DNA from: Channa striata
Lineage: Eukaryota > Chordata > Actinopteri > Anabantiformes > Channidae
DNA: 64,000 nt
Assembly: GCA_033026295.1 (NCBI GenBank)
Contig: CM065173.1
Location: 13,082,517 to 13,146,516 of the forward strand
Direction of reading: 5' to 3'
Positions 1 to 13,856 of this stretch are shown here, one piece after another (within the stretch, counting starts at the first letter, position 1; every line of letters starts with the position of its first letter). Under the pieces are notes generated by a model. The model did no database searches. It was not told where the DNA came from and saw nothing but the letters and a program-made list of their open reading frames with translations. Position numbers and translations under genes: made by a program.

Positions 1-510
1 AAATCACTTGAAGAAGTACAGAAAAAAAAACTGAAAAAAATCAGAAGTCTGGACAATAATTCTTGAAATTATTAATTGTCACTGATGAGTCATGATGAAT
101 AAAATATTTAATCAGTATTTACTTAACAATACCAACTTCATTAGAGGTATGTTAAAATGAGCCTTTTTTTCAGTTATAGACAGTCACACGTTTAACAGTG
201 ACTGTCAAACCCTGTGTCAATGAATATGAAAGGCTTAGAAGTGTTTTTCAAATAAATAAAAAGCAAACTGTACTGTTTATTGCTCACTATGCCAATTTTA
301 GTAAAGTGGGGACAAAGGGGATTCACGTGATGACACAAAAATTTGATAGGTACCTAAAGATGCCATGTTTATTTTGTTTGAATTGTCTGTGGATGGGAAA
401 AATGAATTTAATCTAAAGGATAATATCATTCCAAGTGTTTGGAAATGTTTTCATTTATTTAAAACTAGTTTTACTAAAAGAAAAGGAGGTGAATAAAAGG
501 CATGAACTAC

Positions 511-3500
511 CTGTTAGGAAGGTCTTCATGCTTGGACTATGTGCCAGTTTGACTGGTGTGTGTCCAGAGTAAGTGGCCAGAGTCGGATCCGCACCGTGGT
601 TCAGAAGCAACCAGACTATTGGAAGATTATCGCTTGCTACTGCATCATGAAGGGGCCTAAGGAACGAACAAACAAAGGCAACAGCAATTATGATTATCAG
701 GTTATAAATGACTCGATTTAATTACATTTTAAGCAAAATACACCATTAAAAGCATAACATCATTAAAAACATAACAAATACAACATACATGTCCACTACA
801 TGAGTAGTTGACATTTGAGAAAACTCCATTTGTTCAGTACAGGCTGTGGCATATGGCTGACTCCTCCAAAAAGCTAGTAATGGACCTTCAAGCTTTAATT
901 ATTGTGTTACACATGCTGTTTGCAAAGGTCAAGAAAACCCTGCTTATGCTTTATTAAAAGGGTTACATTCTTGAAAGTACTCAATAAACTCAAAAACTCA
1001 CATTATAAAATTAACTTATCAAAACCATTATTCATGCAACATGAAGCCTTACCGTGTTCCATCCTGGGCACTACAATTGACATCTGCACCGTGTTTCAGC
1101 AACATCTGGACAATCTGAGTCCAGCCTCGAGAGGATGCCTCATGGAGAGCTGTGTAACCCGCATTATCACGCCGATTCACCTCCCTGATGTCCTTTTCCA
1201 GACAGTACTGGACTACATCCTGCACACAACGGTAAGTCAGATAAACTATGTTACAATACCATGGCTTTAACAGGTGGGCTGTTAGGTAAAGTTAGTAAAG
1301 ATGTTGGCTGCTACCTGGTAGCCCAGGCGGGCGGCACGTTGAAGCAAGGTCTCCCCAGCATTTTTGTTGACGATCAGTCGACGAACCTCTGGAGGAACAG
1401 GTCTTTTGGATGGAGACTCTGCACCACTGTGTCTTCCTGATGAGACTTTCTTATTGTTTGGTGATGATGGCAAACTTTTTGAAATGAGTGGGGGGCTATC
1501 TGGTCTTTTCACATCAGCTCCATCTTCATCCAGGGCAACTGGGGCTACACGCTTGCCCAAAACGCTGCGTTTGGTCTTAATCTGAAAAACAGATTTATTC
1601 ATTAGAGTACTATGTGAAATGGAATATCGTTTAATGCAATGCCAAGTTCTGGCAATAAGTTCCAGTTATAAACGAGCTATGTTTATAAAAGCATCTGGAA
1701 GCATAACTCTGATAAACTAGTATTTATCAAGCCACAGGGGGGCACTGTAAGCTAATATATTTGTGGAACCACCACCTATCAATACTGTATGGCTTGAGAT
1801 GAACTGTAATTCATCAACCAGCAGCAGCAGCAAGCAACTTACCTTCTGCTCATCAATGTCACACAGGTGTTTGCTTTTGAATTTTCTCTTCCCTGAAGGT
1901 TTGTCATTGCGCTCTGGCGATACCTCACTCTCCTGGTAGCGGACCGATCCAGAGCGAGTGAATGATGGCCTCCGCTGAGGAGGTTCTGGACTGGAGGCAG
2001 TGGGACTCGGACATTGCTCTGCCTGAAGAACTGGGATGACAAATTGGAGTGGAGGTTAAACTGAGCCATGCCAAACTGTCCACAAACAAAAAACGTTACT
2101 ATTTAAATAGCATCCATCTTTTCCTTCGAGTACTGATGGTGCACCTTCATCCTTCTCATTTGCCAAGCTGCACAAGGAGAAGGGAACATTTCAAGTGCTG
2201 TTTTTTTTGCCAGCAGCAATAGGCCAGTATTTCCTTTACTAGTCACCTTTGGCTGATCCATCTTTCCTGCCAAAATGGGGTAAATCTCTATGTATCATCC
2301 GCTGTGCTGTACTTTTTCAATTCGATGTTCTAGTTTGCCATATTTCTAGAAACCTTCGGTATACAGTCTACACACACACACACACACACACCCTAAACTG
2401 CCTCAGCAGGTATCTTATCTGGGCGTGCAGTGGATGGATATGCACCTAATCTCGACATCTTTAACTATCTGAGGTGTTCAGAGGTTACTAGAAAATGTAT
2501 AGTTAGGGAAACAAATTCTGTGAGAAAATTGTAAAATGTTAGATAACTATATGAAAATTACATTTAACATATATGCATATCTGCCTAAAAGAATGGCATT
2601 TACTACAGACACACGGAATTGAGAACACCTGGGCTACTTATATTTTTGAAACTGTTTTAATAACTTTATAAAAATGTTAATTGCTCATTGAGTTGTTCCC
2701 AAAACTTACTGAAATTAAAGATTGTGTTGCCTAAATTGGTTAAACCATGAAATTGTGTTACAGCTTAAACTAAATGTTGGTTCTACAAATATTCCATACA
2801 CTTGAGCAAGGCAGAAACCATTTTTGTTTTCTTTCAAATGTCAGAAATTATTACAAATGTCCATCACGGGCCAGCAATCGAATCTTTTGCTATTTAGTGT
2901 GGTCAGCAGCCCCCCCAAAAAAATTATTAATAAATACAAGAAATTAAAAACTTAATAAGTAAGGATATTACAGGACACTGCGGGCTTATTTGTGAAACTG
3001 AAAAGAGTAAAACAATTAAAAGTTATTAAAAGCCCTAATTAATGCTAATTTTTAATTGGCTATTTATTTTCCGATGATTATTACTATATATGAAGTAATT
3101 ATGGTTACCAAAAGTCAGAAAAGAGTCCTAAACTCAGTTTGGGTCTCAGAGTAGGACTGCCAAAGCTGCTCTTCTGATTAAAGCCTGTGCTGGAAACATT
3201 TAACTCAGAACTTCTCATCTCTGCAGTGATGCTGTGTACCTGCTGGAGTTCCACTGTCTTGTCTCAGCGAGTTTGATTCTTCGAGGTGCTCGGCATCTTC
3301 CAGCTTATCTTTCTCTGTGATGTATTCTCCGGTCTGATACTTTTTGCTTCGACAGCGCCGACGCTTCTTATGTGCAGGAGTGTCGCCCTCTGTGCTGGCC
3401 GTCTTCCCCTTGCCTTGATACACTCGCTCTGGTGGGGGGTTTGAACGAGGTCTCCCTCTTGGACGGCGTGCAGGTTGGGTTGGAGTCAGAGGGGGTGACG

Positions 3501-6500
3501 GAGAAGCTGGGGGAGGAGGCATTGGCGGGGGTGGAGGGGAAGGTGTTGCAAAGCCCCAGAGGTCGAGTCGAGCCTCATCAGCTCGCCGTCGTCCTCTCCT
3601 CAGTCGTGGGAAGGAGCTCTCTGTAGTGTCTGTGTCCTTACTGGATAAATCAGAGCTGCAGACAGAAACTGGGGTCTCCACACTCTGAAGACTGCTGCCA
3701 CGCTCTGTAACTGATTAAATCACATCAGATTGTTACACTCACCACCACTTCTATGCATAGACAGATTACAGGCACATCAGAAATTGTAATCCAGATACTT
3801 TGTGAGATGTCTTCTGTCTGCTTAGTACACATGGCCTACCATATTTCTTAAACTGCTCGCAAGAAATTTATCTCTACAACAAAATCCATGAGGGGGCCAT
3901 AGTCATTTAAATGTAAGCTTGACAAAAGGCCACATGTTTGACACAGCTAAAAGCTTCATTAAATTTGTGACAGATGTCAGAAATATCTGCACACTGTGAG
4001 AACTTTTAAGGGCAGTAAATGTCAGAGGACTAGATAAAACAAAGACTCTACCTGGTTTGTTGCAGGTTGGTTGCTCAACCTTGTTGGGACTGATCTTGTC
4101 CCTTGGAATTGGCTCTTTACTCTGTGGGGAAAGTTTTCCTGCTGACAGAGTCTGCTCCAGCACAGGTGCACATTGTTTCTTCTGTTGAAATACACAGGGG
4201 AGAGTGAGCAGGCTGGATTGGATGCTATTGATCACAAAGCTTTCATGGTGATAGAGAGCTTGTAACACAGTTGCAATGAGCCCTTGGAAGCTAAATCACC
4301 AGTCAATGATTATTTTTTATGAAAGGAGGCTCTGTATTTCCTGTTCATTACTCAAAATCTTCCATAAATTCATGCAGACGTAAATAAAAAAAACAAAACA
4401 AGTAATGTGCAAAGAACCTCTGGACATTAACAGTCCTCTACTTAAAGATAATTTACCTTTTTTTGGCAAGACACTTTGATTGTAGTGTTTTCTGTGTCTT
4501 GTTTTTTCTTCCCCACAGCCTTCTTTGATGGCTCAGTTGGTGATTTTTCCTTTGCTGGCTTCTTAGGACTGGTCTTCTTTTGTTTGATGGCAGCAGCTTT
4601 TGCTTTGGTTGGCGACTCCTCTTTGGTTTTGTTGGTTTTCTTCTCAAACTTATCGCCTCCCCCCGCGGACTGGCCTGTAATAATAGACGCAACCGTGCCC
4701 TCCAATTTGTCACTGGGAGGACTGTCTGACGCCCCACTTTCTTTCTTCAATATCTCTCCTTCTAACACCTGGGCTAGTTTGCTCTCCATCCTGTTCCCAT
4801 TTGCTGCTGCATTGCCTCCAAAAAGATGAGACTGGCCAGTGGGTTTCGAAGAGCCTTGCTTCACTTGTAGTCCCATGTGTGGTACATGACTGCTGTGTAT
4901 CTCGGTATTATTCTCCAAAGGCTCAGTGGTATATGTCTTCTCAAGTCTCTTTATAGTTTGAGCTGAATCCCCTTGAGATGGCACACCAGGCCATTTTTCC
5001 ACAGACCAGTATGGTGGATATTCAAAAGCCGAAGTATGCTTAGACGGAGTTTCATGACTCCCAGTGAGTGGATTCAGAACATCTGCTTTTCTTGATGCAG
5101 TGGCTGAGGCTTGAGTGTTGCCATCACCTGCGAAGGCTGTTGTTTCGAGAGCTTGCTGCTGTACAATGGATGCAAGGTTAGACAGGGGGGACTTTATCCT
5201 CTCCCACTTATCATCCTCATGTTTGGACGGGCTGTGATGAGCACTGTGGAACTTAGATCCTTCTGTAATGGTATTGCCTTTGGTCTTTGGGGATCCTTGT
5301 GTGATTTTTCTCTGAATAGGTGAGGTTTGATGAGGAAGATGGGACGGTTGTTGCCAAGCTGGATTTACAACAGTGGTAGAGTATGGCACCGCTGTTCTGC
5401 CAGGTCCAGATTTCTGATTAATCTGAGTATTGGCAGAGCTTGAAAGGGCAGTCGTTAGGGCTCCTTTAGAAGGACAGTTCTTAGTTGGTATGGCTGCGCT
5501 GGTGTTTTTAACATGCTTGACACTGTGAGCATGTTGGTTGCCCTTCATCAGACAGGATGGCTTCTTTCCTCCTGAGGCCATATGTTCTCCTTGATCAATT
5601 ATAGATATAAACTCCTGCTTTGCAAAACTCTGAAATTCATCGGCAAAAGGCCCTTTTCCATCTTTGCCACGAAGAGTAGAAGCCAGTATAGGGCTAGCCA
5701 CACCTACATAGGTTCCAGGGATGTTTTTGACAGAGTCTTGTGAAGATCCCTTCCCCCAGTTTGGTTTGGGCTCCGGGACCTGGTGATTCTGGGGTCTGTG
5801 TGTTTGCTTTTGATGAGATCCGTTTCTGTGGGTATTGGGTAAGACGGAGTATTGCACAGCTGAGTTATAAGTGGCAGAGTGAGTCCTCTTTGAGTTAAGA
5901 AAATCTCTCTGGTTTAACTCATTATTATGAGGCTCTATCATAGAAACTGGAGGGTCACTTATGCATTTTGGACGTTTTGATTTAGCGGATAAATCAAGAG
6001 GGACGTCTCTTGGCTCAACTGAGCAAGCTGTGTGATCCTCTGCAGCAGACGGAGGTGTCATTTTAAGAGAGCCCATGGTTGCCTTGTCTATGCTACTGCT
6101 CTTCTCCACGTGGTTCAGCAGCCTGGTCTGAGAAGCAATGCTGGCCAGTGCAGAGCCACAACAAATGGCAGCGGTAGGGGACAACGTGTAGCGGGTGGGT
6201 GCTGCAGAAGTTAATGACGGATGTTGCAATGGTAGTGCTATAGCTGGTGAGGCTACCACTGACGCTAAAGATTTATGCTCTCCTACAGATTTGGAATTCT
6301 TACTCGATGAATGGTTAGATTTAAGCTTTGTGGTTGATGTGCTAGCTTTTTTCTCTCCAGCTGTAGCCCGGCCCACAGGGAATGGATAGGGATAGGTCCG
6401 CATGAGAGGTGTTCCTCCGACACCTGAGCTTTGAGGCTGAATTTCTTTCTGAAACTGACTGGCGGTGGTTTCTCTCAAAGCTGCAATCTGACCCGATGCT

Positions 6501-7172
6501 GGTGGAAGAGTGATTTTACAAAGTGGAGAAGAAAAATTTGTGGAGGGAAGGAAGGCAACAGGCTGGGGTGGTTTAAACATAGTGGCACACTGAAATCCAG
6601 GTGGAACACTTTGCACAGACTGTGTCTGTAGATGTGTTTTCTTACTGGCTGTCACATTGCTATGAGATGGATTAAGGGAGTCGTCCTGGTTGACTTTTAT
6701 GCCAGCTGACCACTGAGGAGCAGTGAGGACCCCGACTCCATCCACCGTGAGTTTAGACGCCTCTGCCCTTTTATCTGCTCTTTTCTCCGAGCTGGCGAGA
6801 GCCGAGCTTGACATCGGTGCATTGTTGGGCTGTTGAGGTGAAGAAAGCTCAGGGCTATGGTTGTAATTGCTAGTGTCCAGGCAAGATTTTGCTGTCTTAC
6901 AGTCTGTTGTTGGAGTGGTCTTGTTTTGCTGACTGAGGGTAACATCTCCTCTAAACTCAGGGGGGAGCGTCTGGGGGGGATTTCCCACCATACTAGTAGA
7001 CGCTTTATTTGGAGCACTGATCTCTCTGCTCACCGTGCCTCCATCCCCTACATTCATTAGTGTAGGATCCACCTGAGTAATAAGAGAAGTTCATGAGGCC
7101 AGTGATAATTAGATAAGAGCAAACAATGTATAATATAGCAATCTAACTGTAATAAAATACAATTACCTGCAT
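511..7172 (-). CDS. bcorl1: BCL6 corepressor-like 1 (BCORL1), 3' part cut by window edge
   Basis: BCORL1 is a nuclear transcriptional corepressor that bridges DNA-bound repressors to CtBP and, through its C-terminal PUFD domain, to PCGF1 in a variant Polycomb complex. Coding exons on the minus strand, in transcript order: 7172-7167 (ATG plus one codon), 7072-4457 (872 codons), 4181-4052, 3704-3240, 2030-1843, 1581-1315, 1219-1053, 656-511. All junctions are GT-AG and the phases join. The large exon has a CtBP-binding PLDLS at about residues 360-364, then PGTYVGVASP and ISIIDQGE, which are BCORL1 blocks. Further on are a basic patch (KKRRRCRSKK), KYQTGEYITE, then RRLIVNKNAGETLLQRAARL leading into ankyrin repeats (NRRDNAGYTALHEA, HGADVNCSAQDGTR, HGADPTLATYSG). 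These blocks favour BCORL1 over BCOR. The last ankyrin part and PUFD should lie beyond position 1. The start is tentative: the ATG at 7172 follows an in-frame TGA, and no exon with the usual conserved N-terminus was found. Confidence 0.88.
2370..2391. repeat. (CA)n microsatellite
   Basis: About 11 CA units in a bcorl1 intron. Confidence 0.9.
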
Positions 7173-7252
7173 AGGTGTTTCTTCAACACAACATGCCTCA
7201 GGGGGTAGGTGAGTCTGTCAGGTGAGAGTTTTCCTTGAAGTACAGTAATATT
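7167..7252 (-). other. bcorl1: bcorl1 exon carrying 5' UTR and the chosen start codon
   Basis: This is an 86-base exon with a clear acceptor (TTGTATGTTGCAG before 7252) and a CAG/GTAATT donor after 7167. Its last six bases, ATG CAG, read in frame into the large coding exon (Met-Gln-Val-Asp-Pro). A TGA lies in the same frame further upstream in the exon, so translation cannot enter in this frame from earlier exons. Alternative 5' exons that skip it could give a longer N-terminus. Confidence 0.55.
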
Positions 7253-8959
7253 CTGCAACATACAAGGAAAAGCAGTTATTCACTGTAAGTAATGTTCTAG
7301 TTTCCTGTACAGAAAAGACCTTAATTTGATCCTTCATTAAAGCAATGGTACTTATTCTGCGTGACAATAATTGATTGAGCAACTAAAAATGTCCTTTCTT
7401 TGAGACGAGGGGCCAGATATATTGCAGTTTCTTCAGAGCAGGGAGACAAGTCAGGTTAGCAGAGAGACGTATGGCAGACTCAGGAACATATTTGTTTTGT
7501 TGCTCCCTTTGGTTTTAGTTGTTTGCACACTGGGAACAATTTGTTAGTGCCCATCGATCCAGAATGTGAATACTCTTTACCAAAATGGGATATTCAGTGT
7601 GAAATAAGCCTAATGAATCATTTGAAACATGGAGAAATTATGAGCCGAGGGGCTCTTGGTTAAGACACATACATTCATAAAAACCTGGTCATCACCTTCA
7701 CATTATTTGCTGCCTTTTTGCATGTTTTTTTTTTTCTGTGCACATTCATCTTAACTCAACAGTCAACAAGTTTTATGGTTGAATGAAGATTTTGAGAGTT
7801 GAAAAAATGTTATCCTAAATCATTCTTGCTACAACATATCAACACTCCTTTCCAAATATATCACACAATATAATATAGCATATGGTACAAAATATTATAC
7901 TAAAATGTTAAATATGCCAGATGGAGGTTGACTTTTCTCACACAGGGACATTTTGCTGTCAAACCAACACATCAATCCCAAGCCACTATGCTTATATAAA
8001 ACATACAATGTTCACCAAATTAAATATCAAAATTATAATTACTTATAAACCTTGTCCGCCAGTGACAAAACAAATAAATAATTAGTTTCCCCAAAAATGA
8101 CATGATAATCACCTTTACTGAAAACTCCACTCTCTTGTGTGGATGCATTGCAGGTTTTAAGCTTTCATGTCACACACTTATAAGCTTATATATTGGACTG
8201 TGATTGGCTCTCAACTAGTTCAGGTGTCACAAAGTCACGCTGGTACATACATTTTATAAGCAAAACACATTTATGAGTGTAGGGGAAATATAACCGCCTT
8301 TACTGATTCATGTTCATGTAGCCTGTGCACTGTGCAGCTGTATTAGGCGAGGAACATAAATATTAAAAAAAATACTGAAGGAGACACTGTATCAGCAGAT
8401 TCAATATTAAAGGGTTAGGATAAAAATCCAACACAAAACAACGTAATTGGGACAGCCCTCGCTTTGACTGAGCACAGTGATTTCCTAAAGAGAAATGCTT
8501 ACAACGGTCCCTTAAAATAGGAGGTCTTTCAGGCACCATGACCCCCTGCACTGTCTCTGGTAGGCCTATTCAGTAATCCACAAAAATCACATCAGGCGGT
8601 TCAAATGATCTTTAAGCAGGCGGCAGACACAATGTGTTATATGTTGATTAGGCTAAACCACACCAGTTAAAGGCAGAAGATGAGCACAACTGTTGGCTGC
8701 ATATAAAGTAATGGTTAACTGTCAGTGGACAGTTAACTATTATCATTAGAACGTCCCTCTTCAGTTTTAATAATGTGGGGGTCATGTAGTATTAGTGCTC
8801 ATTAGTCTTATCTAAAATGACATTCCACCCATTCCTTCTCTTTAGAAAACATCCAAAACATTTTCACAACAGAAAGCACGCACTGCTCCACAAACACACA
8901 GTTGATAATAAACATCATAATCAAAGAGTGACTCTAGATTGATGCCGTATGAAAACAAA

Positions 8960-10900
8960 TATTAGAGTTCCTCTCGTGTACACGGGCGACACACGGTAGA
9001 ACAGCCTCTGGTATGTAGGTAGAGGTGAGCGCAGGCGAGCGCATCTGCAAGTAAATCAGACGACTGGAAAAGCGGTTGGACAAAAAGCTCCATGTCCAAG
9101 GCTTTGGGGGCCACGGGAAAGGTTTCACCCCGGAGTCAGTGAAACACAACAGAGATGATGCACATCATGACCGACACGGGAGTCTGCGAGCACGGACTGA
9201 AAGGGATCCGACGATGCAGATACCGCTCAGTGCAAGGAGGGTCTGCATTCATTACCGAACAACAGTTGCTCACAGCTAGTTTGTCTTTGTGCTGCGATCA
9301 TAGGCGGTCCACAACATTTGAATCCATCTGCTCTGATGTAGGCCAATAAATGCATCCGGCGGTCCGCTCACACGCGGTGGGCGACAGCGATCACGCGGAC
9401 CTAAGTCAAGCCCGAGAGGGACAAGAAGACGGGCTCGAAAAAGAACCACATTATTGTGTTGCCGGTCAGCCCCGCTGTCCAGCTCAGAGCACACAAAAGA
9501 CACACGTCCCAATGTCACATGTGAAAAGTCCCCAGTGAAGCCACATGCGTTCAGAGGCTCCGGGACACCCACAGAACAGCACGTTTGTCACCGGTACAAA
9601 GATCAGCACGGAGAAACTCTGGAGAGCTCCGGGTCCGTCTCTCTCTGCCTCCTGTTGGAGATGCAGTCACCATAACGAGAGGAAGGCAACCGGCTCTCAG
9701 GTGATCGCTCCGTGCACACACCGACACGGGCGGGACACGCAGCCCCCGTTTTCCTCTCGGTCTCTTACCGAAATCCATCGGGGGAGACTGGGTGAAATGT
9801 GTCCAGATGAAAGGCAGATGTTTGAGGTCGTGGGGTGGGGGTGTGGGGGGCATTAGAGCAAGTGACAGGAGAACCCCCCACGCACACACACGCACACACA
9901 CCGTCCCCCTGGCTGCCTGGGCTGTGTCGTAGCAGCACAATGTGTCACATCTCCGCCTGATAAGGTAAGTCAACATCAACGCGAAGCCGCACGGAAAACG
10001 CGGAGCCAAACAAACACAACTCCTGACGACCAGCGTCCAGCCACGGCCGCCCGACAAAGTAGCCCGAGGGTCAGTCCACCGGTTCCCCACAAAGAACCAC
10101 CGCAGACTGGCTACGCCGAGTCCCACGCACGTATGGGAAAAGTAGCCACAGCCGAACAACTAACAGCGCGGAGGGCGACACAACTTATTACACACGGGCT
10201 CGTGCTGCCGGAGCGGCCACGACAAGGGCGCAAACAATATATTTAACTCCAGTGACCAGCGCTGCCTCCGCCGCGGGGAGGCTCTGAGCTCTGCGCAGCG
10301 GAGTCTCCGCGAAGCCCTCGCACTGCTCCCGGTGGTTTGCATGTTGAGGCAGGCTAGTGTTATTTATCCCCGGCCGACCTAATGTTCGGAGCTCCCGTCT
10401 CCCGTATCGGCCATTTAGTGGACTGACTGAGCCACTTCGGCGGTGAAAGGCGTTCGCCGAGCCCCCCGACCCACCAAGCTTCTCCCCTCTGTCCCCCTTT
10501 GAGGACTCTCGCTCTCTACCTCCGAAATACCGAACAATTCCCAGGCTAATCAGCAGTGGAGATAAAAGATGTCTAATGACACAAACAGTTACAAACCCGC
10601 TCGTCCAGATGGCATGTGAACGACGTACAGGCACGACTCGGATCCGGCGGTGTCCAGCCTTTCGCCTCTGCCGTCCGTGGCTGTTCACCAATCTCGACGG
10701 TTTTCGGTTCTAAAAGTCCGGGGGGCGGGAGGGAGGGAGGAGGAGGGGAGGGCTGGGGGGGTCGTCAAGACAGTCCGTTCCGTATCTCCAGTCTCCAGTC
10801 TGGTGGGAGAGAGAGCGAGAGAGAGGGGCAGAAGGGTGCACGGTGACAGCATGGGAGATGTAGTGCTCGGCTATCCACGCCCAGGATTAGACGCTGGAGA
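8960..10900. promoter_or_regulatory. GC/CpG-rich 5' region of bcorl1
   Basis: CG dinucleotides are frequent here, above all at 9,700-10,700, in contrast to the AT-rich surroundings, as in a vertebrate promoter-type CpG island. A minus-strand donor-like site (GATTTCG/GTAAGAGACC) ends at 9769. A plus-strand donor-like site (CTGATAAG/GTAAGTC) lies near 9964, so either strand could be transcribed. A purine-rich G-run stretch occupies about 10,718-10,760. Open frames here look like by-products of GC content, with no recognisable protein. Confidence 0.45.
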
Positions 10901-12760
10901 GGCTGGGAGGGGTGAGGACTGCAGGTACCGGCATGCAACGCGAACTCCAGCCGCTCAAGGGGAATGGGGGATCGCGACCAAAGAGTGTAACGGTGCGCTA
11001 AACTGAAAAGCCTTATCGGGGTAACGAAGTAATAAACTGTGTGTTTTAAAACCAAAGGAGGCTTCGAGTGCCACTGAAGCCGTGTTTGCGTTTCAGTGTC
11101 AGTCAGGTCAATTAACAGAGCAGCGGGTGGTGGTTGCTAAACGGCTCTGATACGAGACCAAATGCAAGAAGAGAGAGTGGGAGAGGGGAATAAGCAGGAG
11201 GAAACAAGACCCTGGGTGTCGAGGGCTCTCTGGCTGCGTGCTCCAGGCTTGCAGACTGATGGAGCAGCCGGAGAAGATGGAGGGGGGGGAACACCGCAGC
11301 CGTCTCTGCTGGCTGTGTGAGGGGTTTCAAAACGTTTTAACCGTGTGGGGCGTGTAATGTTCAGTGAAGTTTTGGAAATTTCTGTTGATGCAATGGATCT
11401 AACTTCACTAAAGTCTAATGAGGTTTAGCTTCAAATGCAGGGCCCCCAGCACTGACCTCCATCAGTTCAGTGGTGTAAGAAGCCCTGGGAAAAAAACACA
11501 TTACAAGGTTGTTTTGAATACTACTTGTGGCTTCACTGTGTTCATTCTGGCTCATATTAAATGAGCTGTGTAACTATTTCGACATTCATCTGCAAAGCAA
11601 AAGTGATATTAGGAATCTGTACAGCCAGGATATTTAGCTCATCAACATACTGCCTTCAGATTCTTACTATTACGGACCAAAAATACTAAAGTACACAATC
11701 TGTATAAAAATAACTAAAACAAACAGCTCATGCAGTGCATGGCAACTTTACTCCCTTGGGTTTGTGTTAATAGTTTTGTTGATTCATTATGATTGACAAC
11801 AATGTGGGCTGACTACATCCCAACTCTACTGAGTCCAAATGAGCCATGTGATTTTTCATGAGTTTCTTGGTTTGGCCCGGATTTTGACTGTATGAAGACA
11901 TTTTCTCAGCAAGACTGCGGATCATCGTGATGAATATGCACAACAACAGAGCCACTCATGCTGCAATTGAGATCACTGTCATTATCTTGCAGTATAGTGT
12001 GTCAAAATCACATTTCCTGTTATCACGTCAGGTTTTAACTGGATTCAAATGCATGGTTTTCAGCACAAGTGGCTCAAGCCAAAGTCAAAGCAAAAATTGG
12101 ATAAGGCTTATGAATTTCAATTTATCATTTAGTTCTCTGCCAGACTACACAAATTCAAGACGAGCCAGGCAATTCATAACAGCCAAAGTCCTCAACGTAT
12201 ACTAACAATAGTCCATACTTCTCACAGAAAGTGGACAGATTAGAGAATAAAACAGGCAGGATGGAGAAATGTGAGGCACTAACAGCGACAGGGGTGAAGG
12301 AGCTTTAAAGCTTTGACAGATGAAGAAATCTCTTCTGAGGGTAATATCCTATTTACATCATCCTGAGATTTGTAATTAAAGAAAATCTACCCAACGTTTA
12401 ACTTTTCCCACGTTTTCACCTTGAACAAACACAGGGAAACACAAAGTCAGCATTTCATTCTGACTTTAACTGCTGCAAAACAAAGACAAATGAGTTGCCA
12501 AGATAAAAGTGAGGACCAACAGCTCCCCGTTTGTAGTCGTGACGTGACTGACAACTGTCAGTCATAAACGGGCGAACAGACAAAAGTTTGAAGATCAAAT
12601 TAATGTGACGAGCAAAGGACCTGCACCGGCGAGATTCTCCCCCACACACAAACAACAACAGGACAGCCTTTGTAGCTCAGCATTTCCATAATCACAGTTA
12701 GTCAGGCACATTAGTTAAGCAGCACAGGTTACCCTTCGGTAATTGGGCCACTTCTCTTAC

Positions 12761-13060
12761 CTGAATGCTGAAAGCAGCGCAGGCCTGCTGTTTGCGAAGG
12801 TATCCGCTCCTTCAGGCCAACAAATTTCCTACTTTTCTCAACACTTGTGGTAGTGAGGAAATAACCGTCCACGCATAGCCGGGGTGACATCGTCGTGTTA
12901 CTAACAGAGTTTGTTTACTACCGTGCCCGGCCCGTGTCGTCCCCGATCAGCAAAGGCGGTGCAGGACAACGATCCGGTCCATCCGCCGAGAGCGGTACGA
13001 ACAACTACTTCGCTGCTTTCCTATCGCGGAGCGGATCGGCTTGGTGTGAGCCTCTAACGT
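12761..13060 (-). promoter_or_regulatory. candidate non-coding first exon and promoter of bcorl1
   Basis: A strong minus-strand donor (CATTCAG/GTAAGAG) lies at the lower-coordinate end of a CpG-rich block, where a first exon of the bcorl1 transcript would be expected. No start site can be fixed from sequence alone. CpG richness continues to about 14,100, so the promoter may be broad or bidirectional. The alternative is a separate non-coding transcript. Confidence 0.35.
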
Positions 13061-13500
13061 GCCCTACGCCATTCGCTCAGTAATGGCTGCGTACAAACAG
13101 CCGAATCGTTGACAGATGGCCAAATGTAAAACTGGGGGGGACCAGAAACACCAATCGGCGATTGTCGGGAACGCCGTGGAAGAACCGAGCCGGCGCGAGG
13201 CGGGAGTATCACAAAGTCGGGCAGCTGACACATCGCATTGTCTCGGAGCCGGGGTAACCCGGAGACCTCAGCGACCGCGCAAGAGCTATCCCGGTAGTGA
13301 CCGGCTGCTCGGGGCTTCACCAATTATAGACGAGTTTGATTCACGGGCTCCACATCGGATGTCTGGAGCTGTGAGGTTAAAAAAAAACTTGTTATGCATG
13401 CAATTGTAATTCTCTCGAGCGGGGATGTGGTATTCCGCACATGCACTGTGATAACTGCAATAGCACAGATGAAGGCACGTCGTTTATTTCGAAGGCCTGA

Positions 13501-13520
13501 TTTTTTTTTTTTTTTTTTTT
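13501..13520 (+). repeat. poly(T) tract
   Basis: Twenty consecutive T on the plus strand, about 85 bases before the ATG of the unassigned frame at 13605. It may be a simple tract or the tail of an old minus-strand retroposed sequence. No recognisable retroposon body is attached. Confidence 0.9.
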
Positions 13521-13604
13521 GGTGAAGTGTCGTCTTCAAAGTGGGCATACATGGTCATCTATCTGTGAGTCACATTGGAGATTATCGACCCTATTTAGGC
13601 CGCC

Positions 13605-13856
13605 ATGGTTTACAGCGACGAGGATGTCCCGTCTAAGTTCGTGGTTCACCTGGTCAACATTGAATGTCGAGGCTGGGAGGGCGGCAGGGGGTGGACGCTG
13701 AGTAAAAATCAAGCGCATTATTCTTCCATCTTGGTAGAAGTAATGAATTATTCTACAACAAACGAAGGGGGGGATAGCAGCCGACCACAGACACAGCCAG
13801 AGATGGTGGTCTTTATTTGCCAGGTTAATGGATGGTCCGATGCGCCGTCCAGATGA
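13605..13856 (+). CDS. unassigned 83-codon reading frame in CpG-rich DNA upstream of bcorl1
   Basis: I do not recognise this protein. The ATG has an ideal Kozak context (GCCGCCATGG) and the frame runs 83 codons to TGA. It begins with MVYSDEDVPSKFVV, which is acidic then hydrophobic, and it has no clear signal peptide, membrane span or repeat. It lies on the strand opposite bcorl1, just outside that gene's candidate first exon, so it could belong to a divergent transcript. It could equally be a chance frame in GC-rich DNA. Confidence 0.2.
   Translation: MVYSDEDVPSKFVVHLVNIECRGWEGGRGWTLSKNQAHYSSILVEVMNYSTTNEGGDSSRPQTQPEMVVFICQVNGWSDAPSR

Noticed and set aside
511..7172. Calling the corepressor bcor
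   Set aside because: PGTYVGVASP, ISIIDQGE and KYQTGEYITE fit BCORL1 as I remember it; the ankyrin part alone would not separate the two.
9551..10159. 202-codon minus-strand frame in the CpG-rich 5' region of bcorl1
   Set aside because: Composition reflects GC-rich DNA, no domain is recognisable, and a donor-like site (GATTTCG/GTAAGAG) lies inside it.
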